NCBI RefSeq assembly: GCF_030035675.1
Contig: NC_084495.1
Location: 9,145,001 to 9,209,000 of the forward strand
DNA length: 64,000 nt
Origin: Rhineura floridana
Lineage: Eukaryota; Chordata; Lepidosauria; Squamata; Rhineuridae
Direction of reading: 5' to 3'
A program made the position numbers and the translations under genes. This document shows, one piece after another, positions 43,494 to 54,111 of this stretch (the stretch's first letter is position 1; every line of letters begins with the position of its first letter). A model generated the notes under the pieces. That model was not told where the DNA came from. It was given only the letters and a program-made list of their open reading frames with translations, and ran no database searches.

Positions 43494-43803
43494 ATGACGA
43501 CGGCGCCGCTGTGCCTGCTAACTTTGCTGTTGGCTGCGCGGAGCGCCTCTACCGAAGGCGAGAGCGAATTATGTCCAGCGTGGACGTCCAAGGCTGAGTC
43601 GCGGGTGAGAGTTTTCCAACGTCCACAGGAGCGTGAAGGCGCGGACGCCACGTTCTGCTGGGGGACTTGTAGCCTGCCCTGCTGTTGTGCTTCGGGAGAG
43701 GCCCGCCTCGGCCAACGGCGGTGTCCCCGCGCCCTGCACCTCGAGGCAAACGCTGCCGGAGGCCCAGAACCCCCACAGTCCCCGATTCATAACCTACTCC
43801 AGA
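43494..43803 (+). CDS. Shisa-like protein B, exon 1 (signal peptide, Cys domain)
   Basis: ATG at 43494 opens 103 codons plus one base, ending at the donor GTAAGTAA. The signal peptide is MTTAPLCLLTLLLAARSAS. The extracellular domain aligns without gaps to protein A from C27 to R79, and to SHISA3: DATFCWGTCSLPCCCAS with C55, C59, C64, C65, then GEARLGQRRC with C77. Here the FQCP cysteine is arginine (R43) and the second of the CC pair is tryptophan (W56); an extra cysteine is at 63. It thus keeps the cysteines that protein A lost, and lacks two that protein A kept. The frame is fully open and the exon joins in phase to 49948. Likely a live paralogue of gene A; total 227 aa. Confidence 0.82.
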
Positions 43804-44429
43804 GTAAGTAAGCCTTCTCTATCCACCCTCTGGAGGGAGGCTTTGAAGGGAACTGACCAGACTGGAATCTGGTGTTCTTGGGAGACTCTGCTGGTGCTCT
43901 CCTGCACAAAATCCGTGGCTTTCTGCACCCTCCTGGATCTTCCCATCATTCAATCTCTCTCCTCCCATATTGTTGCAGCAGATGCTTAAATAAGGCCCCA
44001 TTATCTCCCCCTCCCCCGGGCTTGAATGGGTTTTACCTCCACTGCACGAGCGCATTTGGTGCCCAGAAGTTTTCTCTGTGTGATCTGATGTGCTGGGAGG
44101 AAAGCTGCAGTTGCCTGTCGCTGCTACACAAATTGTAGTTAACAGTAGTGTAGTAGCAAATTCAAAAGTGCAGGGTCCCTTCATAATAGGCATAGCCTCT
44201 TCCCCTTCTAAGATTATAGAATAATCTGGCCAGGCTTGAACACTGCTTTCTGCTTCTCTGTCACTGACACCATTTGACTGTCCTTTCTCACTGCCAGAGA
44301 TATTGCTTGAATTCCTGGATTCATACCTACACGTTTATTGCCAGATGCTACCAAACTGCTTAACAATGTAGCTGGGATGCTATCATCAGGATTCATTGTC
44401 TCTTCTTCTGCAATTACAGAATTTTCACT
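43804..44429 (+). other. Shisa-like gene B intron, first part
   Basis: The intron is 43804-49947 (6144 bp). No repeat or exon is recognised in this part. Confidence 0.5.
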
Positions 44430-44735
44430 CTCCAGCTTGGCTTTTTGAAGTAGGAACTTAAAAGGACTCATTTCCCTTTGATTGGCCCCAATCATCAGGA
44501 AAGGACAAGGAAGCAAGTCAGAAGACTCTTCTCAGTGGCTAACACACTCCCCTTTCCTGCTGATTGGCTCATAGGACACTGGAGACATGGGGCCCTGCTG
44601 GGCCCTGCCTCCCAAAAAAGTAAAGGGTCTGAGACCCCCTGTGGAGTGGAGCTAAAGCCGATTCAAGCCCCAGGGGATGGGGATAATGGGAATTTATTTA
44701 AACATCTGCTCCAATAACATGGGAGGAGAGAGACT
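44430..44735 (+). repeat. Unnamed dispersed repeat
   Basis: Matches the minus strand at 20902-21235. Type unknown. Confidence 0.5.
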
Positions 44736-45236
44736 GAAAGAAAGGAAAATCTAGGAGACTGCAGAAAGCCACGGATTTAAACAATCAGTACAGGAGACCA
44801 CCGGCAGAGTCTCCCAAGAACACCAGAGTCTAATTCGGTCAGAGGTTCCTTCAAAGGTTCCCTTTGCATGTTGGAAGTGAGGCAAGAGCAACTCCTATTT
44901 GGTTTTCTTTGCATACCTAGGGGGAGATAGAGAGAAGGTCCTCCGGCTGGCTAGGTTGCCTAACCTTACCTGTGCACCCCTGCCTATCTTCCTTTTGTGA
45001 ATTATTATTATTATTATTATTATTAATTGATACTCTCAGAGCGCTGGCCTTGCTTCCATCCTCTCTCTCCAGCCAAGGGAGAGATTTTGTTTTTGTCCCT
45101 CTACCCTAGTCGACTTGGAGGCACATAACAACGACCAACACCCTAGAATGGGGTGAAAGACCAAGCCTGGCCATTGCACCTCCACCTTAGTTAGTTAGAA
45201 CTAGTTATGCTTTTCCTATCAACTATGTATTTCTAT

Positions 45237-45868
45237 GAGAGCCAGTGTGGTGTAGTGGTTAGAGTGCTGTACTATGACCTGGGAGACCAGGGTTTGAATC
45301 CCCACACAGCCATGAAGCTCACTGGGTGACCTTGGGCCAGTCATTGCCTCTCAGCCTCAGAGGAAAAAAAATGGAAATGGACTGCCTTCAAGTCGATCCT
45401 GACTTATGGCGACCCTATGAGTAGGGTTTTCATAGTAAGCGGTACTCAGAGGGGGTTTACCATTGCCTCCCTCTGCGGCTAGTCCTCCCCAGCTGGCTTG
45501 GGCCTGCTCAGCTTGCCACAGCTGCATAGCCCTTCCTTGTCCGCAACTGCCAGCTGGGGGGGGGGGCAACTGGGCTCCTTGGGACTATGCAGCTTGCCCA
45601 CGGCTGCACAGGTGGCAGGGCAAGTAACCCCTGAGCCACTCACTGTGGGGTGATCTTTAGCTGGCCTTTGACACCCAGGAGACACGAGCAGGGATTTGAA
45701 CTCACAGACTCTGGACTCCCAGCCAGGCTGTCCTCCCCCTGTGCTATACCAGCTGTAGCCTCAGAGGAAGCCAATGGTAAACCCCCTCTAAATACTGCTT
45801 ACCATGAAAACCCTATTCATAGGATCACCATAAGTCGGGAGCGACTTGAAAGCAGTCCATTTTTTATG
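45237..45868 (+). mobile_element. Sauria-type SINE, outer copy, in an LTR
   Basis: Starts gagagccagtgtggtgtag and ends gaaagcagtccatttttt. Flanked by the perfect 12-bp repeat ATGTATTTCTAT (45225-45236 and 45869-45880). Interrupted by a second SINE at 45366-45756. Confidence 0.92.
45366..45756 (-). mobile_element. Longer tRNA-derived SINE nested in the outer SINE
   Basis: The minus-strand head agctggtatagcacaggggg and B box gttcaaatccc are followed by a roughly 200-bp GC-rich body not seen in the outer SINE. It ends with the same BovB-like tail. Flanked by the 13-bp repeat AGCCTCAGAGGAA (45353-45365 and 45757-45769), so it inserted after the outer SINE. Confidence 0.9.
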
Positions 45869-45969
45869 ATGTATTTCTATAAATAAAGTAGGTTTCCTTA
45901 TTTTACAAAGTCTAACACCTCAGTGATTTGAATGTAAGTCAGAAGACGCCGCCTCTCAGGTGTCTTGCA

Positions 45970-46671
45970 AAGTGCACTTGGGGCTTAACTTTGCTGCATC
46001 TTAGTTAAATTTTCTGCTAATGCATAACAGCCAAAGTCAAAAGCAAAGATGCCTGCTGCGTCTTTGCTGGAAGAGTGTCCCACAGCATGGGAAACTAACT
46101 GCCCAGCTCCGGGGTAAAAGCCTGCTCTGCAAGATGCGGCAGAGAGTGGCTGTTGAGAGAAGTTGAGGCTATGGCTGCCAATCCCTGGCCATGCCCCTCA
46201 CCCTGAGCTGGCTCCCATGGCTGGCAATGCTTGCCTATTACTGGAGTGGGCCAGGCTGGACCTCACGCCTGGCTGCTTTCCCCCCAGTATTTCACAGAGA
46301 GGGCTGTTGGCAGAGAGACAGTCAGCCCAGACCACACACTCTAGCATGGCAAGTGTCTGCACACTGCCCTGCTTATTGTTATTATTTCAGTTTGTATGCT
46401 GCTTTTCCACACAAACCGACCCAAAGAGGCTCACAACACAAGAGCAAAGCAAAAACACCAAATGTGTATCAGTAGATCATTACATCGAGTCTAATGCCAA
46501 TTAATTTCAAAACAGAATATGACAATCCAAATAAACGTTCATTTTGGCAATGTGGCCATTCTAATGTTTTAAATTCATTTTAAAATACATCAGTTGATAT
46601 CGGTGGGCTACAACATATAAAACCAGAGTCATACTTATATACAGGTATAGTCGTCCATGGCTGATGTAATT
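45970..46671. other. Unassigned intron sequence
   Basis: About 46376-46440 resembles an L2-type tail (tttgtatgctgcttttccac). The rest is unrecognised. Confidence 0.35.
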
Positions 46672-48065
46672 TTTTTTTAATTTATTGGATTTCTTAGTCG
46701 CCCATCTGGCTTGGCCATCCAGCCACTCTGGGCGACGTACAAAATGAACAAAATAACACAAAATGACACATCAATACAATAACATTAAAATCTGAAAGCG
46801 ATAATGATAAAATCTAACCCACCCCAAAGGCCTGCCGGAAGAGCCAGGTCTTCACGGCCCGGCAGAAACTCATTGTAGAGGGGGCCTGGCGGAGATCATT
46901 TGGAAGGGAGTTCCATAGGGTGGGGGCCACAATTGAAAAAGCCCTCTCTCTAGTCCTCACCAGTCTAGCTGTTTTGACTGGTGGGATAGAGAGAAGGTCT
47001 TTTGAGGCCGATCTTGTTAGGCAGCATAGCTGATGATGCTGGAGGCGCTCCTTCAGATAGACTGGGCCAAAACTGTGTAGGGATTTAAAGGTCAAAACCA
47101 ACACCTTGAATTGGGCCCGGCAAGCAACTGGTAGCCAGTGCAAATCTCTGAGCACTGGAGTTATGTGATCTCACCAGCGACTGCCTTTAATCAGGCACGC
47201 CGCCGCGTTCTGAACCAGTTGCAGCTTCCGGACCATTTTCAAGGGTAACCCCACATAGAACACATTACAGTAGTCTAGGCGAGAGGAGACCAGGGCATGT
47301 ACCACTGATGGGAGCAGATGATTGGGAAGGTAGGAGCATAGCCTCTGTATCAGATGGAGTTGATACAGCGTCGTCCGGCTCACAGCCAAGACCTGAGCCT
47401 CCATGGACAATTTGGAGTCAAGATTGACCCCGAGGCTGTGGACCTGGTCTTTTAGGGGCAGTTGTACCCCATTGAGCACCAGGTCCAAATCCCCTAACCT
47501 TCCCTTGTCTCCCACGAACAGTACCTTGGTTTTGTCAGGGTTCAGTTTCAGCTTATTCCTTCCCATCCAGGCACTCACCGACTCCAGGCACTTGGACATG
47601 GTTTCTACAGCCAACCTCGGTGAAGATTTAAATGAGACATAGAGCTGCGTGTCATCCGCATATTGGTGACGCTGCAGCCCAAATCTCCTGATGATAGCCC
47701 CCAGCGGCTTTATATAGATGTTAAATAGCATCGGGGAGAGGATGGAGCCCTGCGGCACCCCACAAGTGAGAGGCCAAGGATCTGAAACGTCATCCACCAA
47801 TGCCACTCTCTGGTACCTATCAGAGAGGAAGGAATGGAACCACTGAAGAACAGTGCCCCTTATGCCCAACCCCTCCAGTCGGTACAAAAGGATACTGTGG
47901 TCAACGGTGTCAAAAGCCGATGAGAGATCAAGGAGGACGAGGAAGGTGCCTTCACAACGCTCTCCTCATATCATCCACCAAGGCTGTTTCAGTCCCACGT
48001 CCAGGCCTGAAGCCCAACTGAAATGGATCCAGATAATCTGCTTCCTCCAAGTGCGCTTGCAACTT
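46672..48065 (-). mobile_element. L2-clade LINE, largely open
   Basis: Minus-strand open segments 47171-47887 (MYRLEGLGIRGTVLQWFHSF start, [16 protein letters not shown]) and 46814-47155 ([35 protein letters not shown]) are separated by a single break near 47160. The 3' stem-loop is at 46697-46736. The sequence further right, to about 48065, is the upstream coding part with frame changes. A different L2 subfamily from the copy at 7874. Confidence 0.88.
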
Positions 48066-48291
48066 GCATGTAGGCACGATAGCTGTGGTTAGGTATGAAG
48101 TTGGCCATGTGCACGCTCTCTCGCTCTCTTCCCCCCCCCCATGTAGTCACCAGTGAATGTAAATCAAGCCCAACTGTACAGTTAAACACACCCTTGTAAT
48201 CCCCTTGTAGCCTTCTAACATCTCTCCTGGTTTCATATGATGCATGCTAGTGTCACCGCGGATGCGGTGTCACATTTGTTTCAGCAGGTAC

Positions 48292-48820
48292 ATAAGAGCA
48301 TCAGAAGAGCCTGCTAGATCAGGCCAGTGGCCCATCCAGTCCAGCATCCTGTTCTCATACTGGCCAGCCAGTTGCCCATCGGAAGCCTGCAAACAGGACC
48401 TGAGTGCAGGAGCATTTGCGGTTTTCAGCACCTGGTATTCAGAAGCATTCTGCCTCCGACTATGAACGCAGAGCATAGTCGTCATGGCTACCCATTGATA
48501 GCCTTTCCCCCCATAAATTTCTCTAATCCTCTTTTAAAGCCACCCAAGTTGGTGGCCATCACGGCTTCCTATGGGAGCAAATTCCATAGTTTAACTATGC
48601 TCTGTGTGAAGAAATCCTTTCTTTTCTCTGTCCTGAATCTTCCAACATTTGGCTTCATTGGATGTCCACAAGTTCTAGTGCTGTGCGAAAGGGAAGAAAG
48701 CTTTTCTCTATTCACTCTCTCCATGCCATGCCTCATTGTATACGCTTCCGTCATGTCCCCTCTTCCTCGCCTTTTCTCTAAACTCAGACCTTTCCTCATA
48801 GGTTCCAGGCAGCACAGTGA
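48292..48820 (-). repeat. CR1-type LINE 3' fragment
   Basis: The minus strand reads LSLEKRRGRGDMTEAYTM, then GRFRTEKRKDFFTQSIVKLW, the CR1 ORF2 C-terminus, and continues to its 3' region at the left. Related copies are at 24200 and 61618. Confidence 0.8.
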
Positions 48821-48975
48821 ATGGGGCATGGCACAGTGTGCCCCTCTATACCAGTGGGAGTGGTAAGTGGGAGAGGGCTTTTCCACTCATGCTTCTGCTT
48901 AGAGGCTTTCCATAGGCATCTGGCTGCTGTGAGAACAGAGGCCGGACTTTGCTGTAAAGCAGCAGGCTCTTACAT

Positions 48976-49206
48976 GAAAATGGAAGTGGACTGCCTTCAA
49001 GTCGATCCCGACTTATGGCGACCCCATGAACAGGGTTTTCATGGTAAGCGGTATGCAGAGGGGGTTTACCATTGCCTTCCACTGAGGCTGAGAGGCAGTG
49101 ACTGGCCCAAGGTCACCCAGTGAGCTTCATCGCTGGGTGGGGATTTGAACCCTGGTCTCCCAGGTCGTAGTCCAACACCTTAACCACTAGGCCAAACTGG
49201 CTCTCA
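48976..49206 (-). mobile_element. Sauria-type SINE with BovB tail
   Basis: Full-length minus-strand copy, close to the one at 19288. The head end shows an extra partial piece (accactacaccacactc) at 49207-49224. Confidence 0.9.
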
Positions 49207-49234
49207 CCACTACACCACACTCAGCTTTAATAAT

Positions 49235-49738
49235 AAATTATAATATAATAATAAATTTTATTTATTAGTCGCCCATCTGTCCGAGTAAACGGACACTCTG
49301 GGCGACGTACAACAATCCAGTACAACAATTCAGTACAATATAAAATAATACATAATCAGCAAAGCACAGCATTAACATCAATTCAACTAAAACCATCAGT
49401 AATACCATAAAAACTAATCCCCCTCAGAAATCCCATAGGCCTGCCTGAATAGCCAGGTCTTTACGGCTCGCGAAAACCCATCAGGGAGGGGGTATGACGG
49501 AGGTCAAAAGGAAGCGAGTTCCAGAGGGTGGGGGCCACGATCGAGAATGCCCTCTCTCTGGTCCGCACCAGCCTAGCTGTTTTTACCGGTGGGACCGAGA
49601 GAAGGTCTTGTGAGGCTGATCTCGTTAGGCGGCATAATTGGTGATACTGGAGGCGGTCCTTCAAGTAAACTGGGCCGAAACTGTATAGGTTTTTAAAGGT
49701 CAATACCAACACCTTGAATTGGGCCCGGTAAACAATTT
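49235..49738 (-). repeat. L2-clade LINE 3' end
   Basis: Open segment 49461-49712 with LVLTFKNLYSFGPVYLKDRL and [19 protein letters not shown]. The 3' stem-loop is at 49268-49306, then an AAT-rich tail. It ends 209 bp before exon 2 of gene B. Confidence 0.85.
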
Positions 49739-49947
49739 AAGGTGAAAGCAGTTGTCTCTTGCATATGCAGAATTGTCCACACATACTGCCTTGAGTTTGG
49801 GAGGAGGAGTTACTGTGGGTTAAGTAACCTGGGCCACATTTCTAGGTCTATGTTAAATGCTCCCCCCACCCCCAGTTAGGAGGAGTTGAAGAAGGGCAGA
49901 AACTGTGGCTGGTGGAAATGGTGACTGCCTTTTCCTTCTGTTTCCAG

Positions 49948-50321
49948 ACTTGTTGGCCCTTCTGGTTTTCATCCTGCTACTCTTTCATCCCGGTTTCGAG
50001 TACTGTTGGGAGAGGTACAGCTCTCGGAAAAGAGAACGCATGGATTCAAACATAACGAATGAGCACCTTGGGCAGACGCAGCTGGAAGATCTTGGCCCGC
50101 CTCCCCCCTATGCTTTGGAACCACCACCATATGGTGTGAAGAGCCCACGGGGCAAGGATGACGTGCCTCCTCCATTGCCTGATTCGCCTATTGTGCAGTT
50201 TCATCATGCAAATACTGGAAATGCCAAGGATGTGGCTGTTCTTTGCACGCTCACGCATAGAAGTGTTCTAAGACATGCTTCAGGAACTTTCTTGGAAGCG
50301 GAGTCATCAGCAGACCAGTGA
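49948..50321 (+). CDS. Shisa-like protein B, exon 2 (TM and PPPY tail)
   Basis: Begins after the acceptor TTTCCAG at 49947. The junction codon is Asn104, as in protein A, and 123 codons follow to the TGA at 50319-50321. The transmembrane helix is LLALLVFILLLFHPGFEYCW (105-124), then ERYSSRKRER. The tail has QLEDLGPPPPY (Y158), EPPPY (Y165), and PPPLPDSPIVQF, which matches PPPFPNSPVVPF of protein A. Two PPPY motifs against three in A. The helix contains a proline (P118), which is unusual. Confidence 0.85.
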
Positions 50322-51054
50322 TGTACTGAGGCAATTAAGACTATGGATGTAATTGCATGCTGGATCATCGTGGCTTGCTTCAAGGATCCAGGAAATGAAG
50401 AACCCTTATCTGATGATGCTTTTAACAGTGTTCCTTGACTACATGCCCATTGTGTGTAAGGCATTACATAATGTAGTCTTTCCCTTGATGGGCAGAACTA
50501 ACTTTTGCTGTCTCAAGGATGGGGAACCTTTGACCCTCCAGATGTTGCTGAACTGCAGTTCCCATCAGCGCTAGCAAGCATGGCCAATGGCCAAGTATAA
50601 TGAGAGTTGTAGTTCAGCAGCATCTGGAGGGCCACGGGTTCTCCACACCTGCACAGAGGTTGTTCTCTGAACCAGCTCCTTAGACATTACTGGTGAAGAC
50701 AGGTGGGCAATGCATAGGCACATTTACTCCTGGATGATTATACTTTGTGACAATTTACTTGTGAATAATTCTGTTGGAGTGACTTCTGCTATAGGAGGTA
50801 TAACCTGTATAGCACTAGCTGGGAGCATGGCTGGGCAGTTTCCATGGGAGTTGTATGGCACATGATACTCCAAGGCTTTTAAAACTTTGAAATAGTAACA
50901 ATTACTTCCATGCATTAACTCTGAAGAGGCAAAACAGGCACACATCAATACTGGCCTCTTGATTCAAATGCCTCTGGGATGCAAGAAGCTGTGTTTCTTT
51001 TTTAAATCACAGATGCTAATAAAATGCATGTTTTCATATGTATGTATCAATAAA
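50322..51054 (+). promoter_or_regulatory. 3' untranslated region and poly(A) signals of gene B
   Basis: AATAAA at 51018-51023 and 51049-51054. The second is followed by a GT-rich stretch (gtgtataatgtgttg), the usual downstream element. The region includes a palindromic MITE at 50515-50652. Confidence 0.65.
50515..50652. mobile_element. hAT-type palindromic MITE in the gene B 3' UTR
   Basis: Arms gggaacctttgaccctccag and ctggagggccacgggttctc, with the core cagttcccatcag. It would fold into a long hairpin in the mRNA. Confidence 0.75.
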
Positions 51055-51219
51055 ATTGTGTATAATGTGTTGATATTGGCCTTGGAGTGGTTTATGACTG
51101 AGATTTCACTGGTAGTTGGTACTTGATACCCTGTGGCCCAAGGTTGTAGCTGTTTCCTATACCTCTCCTACTTTGATCAGCATTGGGAATGCAATTCCTT
51201 GATTGTTAAGTGGGCTGCA

Positions 51220-51945
51220 AATTTATTTATTTATTTATTAGATTTGATTAGACGCCCATCTGGCAGAGGTTAGTCTGCCACTCTGGGCGACATACAGCAA
51301 AACATAAATACAGTTCATATAAAAACATGAACAGAGAGCATTAAAAATTAAAGGTTAAAACACCCCCAAAGCTGTATACTGCCAACCTAACCCCCCTCCC
51401 ACACCTGGTTAAAGAGCCAGGTCTTCAAGGCCCGACGGAAACAGAGCAAGGCGAAGGTCGGTTGGCAGCGAGTTCCATAGTGAGGGAGCCACTACTGAAA
51501 AGGCTCTGGACCTGGTCCTCACCAGTCTCACTGCTCTTAATGGGGGAATAAAAAGTGAACAGTTCGAGGAGGATCTTGTTAGCTGGCGCCCCTGATGAAA
51601 ATGGAGGCGATCCTTTAGGTAGAGTGGGCCGGCTTCAAAAAGGGCCTTAAAGGTTAAGGCCAGGACCTTAAATTTGGCCCGGGCAACCACTGGTAACCAG
51701 TGCAGTTCCTTGACTGGGGTGATATGATCCTGCCGGCGGCTGCCTTTAATCAGGCGGGCTGCCTCATTCTGCACTAACTGAAGCTTACGGACCATTTTCC
51801 AAGGAAGACCCACATATAAAGCATTACAGTAATCCAACTGAGACAGAACCAGCGCATGTACTACTGAAGGGAGCAGATGGCTCGGGAGGTAAGGGCGTAT
51901 CCTTCGGATGAGGTGAAGTTGGTAAAGCGCTGTTTTATGCATAGT
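51220..51945 (-). repeat. L2-clade LINE 3' half
   Basis: A 177-codon minus-strand open segment (51409-51942) with LYQLHLIRRIRPYLPSHLL, KLQLVQNEAARLIKGSRR and AFSVVAPSLWNSLPTDLRL. The 3' stem-loop is at 51251-51291, followed by a short ATTT run. Confidence 0.88.
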
Positions 51946-52892
51946 TCACTGCTGTGTCCGGGGACATTTGCCAATGCTTTGAGACAAAGACTGCGGGCTG
52001 ATGTGCTGTGAAGTACTGGACACAGTGGTGGTTGGTCCATTTGGGCAACCTGGGCTTAACCCTACCAAGTGAAACACCCAGCAGTTTATTTTTAAGTTTT
52101 CCCCAAAATCTCAAAGCCACACTTTTCTGTCCCACACATACTTTCACAATCCATTTCAATGTAGAGAGGGTTCTGGATACTTTTCTATCAGTCTTCTGTT
52201 ATCTGACCATTCAGCTCTCTGCACCACTAAACTAACCTCAATCCAAATTGATTGCTATGGCCCACCAGGAGGTCTCAGCCATCTGTCTCTAGGCAGAAAA
52301 ACATTCTTTAAATCTTATCCAGCTGTAAATCCCTCCCCTGTTGTCGTTATCTGAATCTAGCTAAGATATTGGAGGTTAACTGGTCTACAGGACTGTGTTT
52401 GTCTGCTCTGATCAGCTTTCCCAGATCAACTGTTTGCTTATGTTTGCTTTAATATTTGCTGATTTTTTATTTCACTGAACTGCCTATTTGTGTGAGTGAG
52501 CACAACTAGACTCTGGTGATTCTTTGTACAATAATTTTTTTAAATATTTGTATCATTTTTGTTTATTGGATATGAAGGCGGGGCTTAAAGGAATTCACCC
52601 TCATTAAACACTGATGGAATAAATAGGGTAATTAATTATGCTGAGAGGGAAGGGAGAGTGGCTTCATTCAAAGGTATGCTGGGACATGTATTTCTTTTTG
52701 GATCCTGTGAGTCTGGCAACCTGTTGATACAGATGATTATAGAGATAATCTCGGTTCATTAATTGTGTGTTCTGATTTGCTGCTGTCAGTTTGGTATGGG
52801 GATGAGACTGAGCACAGAATACTGTGATTATTGTAAGATGTACTCTTTACACAAAGGATAGTGACCAAACCATTTTATTTAGAACAAGCTGG
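51946..52892. other. Unassigned sequence
   Basis: No exon or repeat recognised. Confidence 0.35.
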
Positions 52893-53365
52893 AACACAGA
52901 GAAAGCATGAAAAAAGTCCACCAGAAATCTCTCTTCAACAGCCTCAGGGCCTAACTGCGAATCATCTGAGCCTTTCCCCCCTAATGCTGGACACCCAGGA
53001 GGCTGCCTTATCCCAAGCCAAACTGTTGGTCCATCGAGCTGTGCATTGCCTTCACCAAGGGCAGCTAACCTTGCTTTCCCCAAGGGCAGCATTCCACTTG
53101 GCCAGCTGCTCCAGGGACTGCACACCTGTGGTGGCTGTGCCCATCCCACTCTAGACCAGGAGTGGGGAACGTCAGGCTTGGGGCCAAATGCAACCCTCTG
53201 GCCTTTCCATCTGGCCCTCTGGACTCTTGATGCTCAGGTGACATCTGTGGCCCGGACAAAGTGAAACACACATGAAGCATGAGAAAAGATCATCAGACTC
53301 TATCTCTTCAAGTGCCTCAGGGCCTAGCTATGAATAATCTGAGCCTGCTTTTTAACTCTGGGGAA
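52893..53365 (+). repeat. Diverged direct repeat flanking a hAT-like fragment
   Basis: About 95 bp at 52893-52990 recurs at 53268-53365 (shared gcctcagggccta and aatctgagcct). Between them, 53155-53265 is a hAT-like piece (gagtggggaacgtcaggc; ctggccctctggac). Confidence 0.5.
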
Positions 53366-53371
53366 AGACAG

Positions 53372-54031
53372 TGTTACAAACAATACGCCCCAGTCCCTTT
53401 TAGGGATCCTGGTAGCTTGGATCCGCTCCCAATAGAGCTCAAGAACGAACGAAACAAGATGGAGGATGGAGTATATTTATTTCTAACACGTGCATGTGGA
53501 GAAGGGCCAAGCCAGTTCTGACAGACTCTGCTGTGCTGGCCTTTTTATAAGCTTTATTTTACTAATTATTCATGCATCAATTTCATCTCATCTACATCAT
53601 AACTACATCATTAATCCATGCCCATTTCCTCCTCATAACCATATTTAGAAGTTGTTTTTCACACTTGTTATCTTGTTATGTTCATCTTAGCCTTGTACAT
53701 GTGCAACATAGTCTGATACTTTCTTCGGCACAGGTGCATTTGCAACTAAAAGCCTGTGAGAATACAGTTATCTATTTTGCAGACACAGCTTTAAACAAAC
53801 AATGGTTTTGCAATTCAGCAAACTAGCATTTCTCCTTACACACACACAAGTAAATTAACTGTCAGCATTTTAGCACAAGCAATGTGATTCTCAATACATT
53901 TCTACTATGAATTTAAAACAGCATAACAGGCCTAATACTCCTTTTTACTTTGACTATGCAAAGAAAGCTTAATTGAACAAAATATGTTATTAATTCAAAC
54001 AGACAAACAAACAGAATTCAGTGTCACAACA
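53372..54031 (-). mobile_element. LTR, family 2 (fossil)
   Basis: On the minus strand a TATA box (TATAAAAAGG, complement at about 53541-53550) precedes a polyadenylation signal (AATAAA) by about 65 bp, then a U5-like end TTTGTAACA. The other end starts TGTTGTGACAC. The whole is about 660 bp. Flanks do not give a clear duplication. No internal region is visible. Confidence 0.6.
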
Positions 54032-54111
54032 GGAAAGTATGGACTTTTGGGGCGCAGTGTGTTAGCATTTGGAGTTGTGTGCTGACTGAAGCTGAACTGT
54101 AACAGAGTCCT

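Larger units (their letters stand above)
44869..45964 (+). mobile_element. Solo LTR, family 1, carrying nested SINEs (fossil)
   Basis: Starts TGTTGGAAGTGAGG and is flanked by the 5-bp repeat TTGCA (44864-44868 and 45965-45969). Removing the SINE block and its target duplication leaves about 450 bp, near the 473 bp of the copy at 41019. Clear similarity includes tagttagttaga and the aataaagta...ttatttta region. It also holds an (ATT)n tract. This is the oldest-looking plus-strand copy. Confidence 0.7.

Noticed and set aside
43231-43790. Minus-strand frames of 73 to 131 codons over Shisa-like gene B exon 1
   Set aside because: They are shadows of a GC-rich exon and promoter on the other strand.
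53362-54037. GGAAAG as a target duplication of the family 2 LTR
   Set aside because: It would place the left boundary at ACAG instead of TG, which does not fit the LTR end; a chance repeat is likelier.
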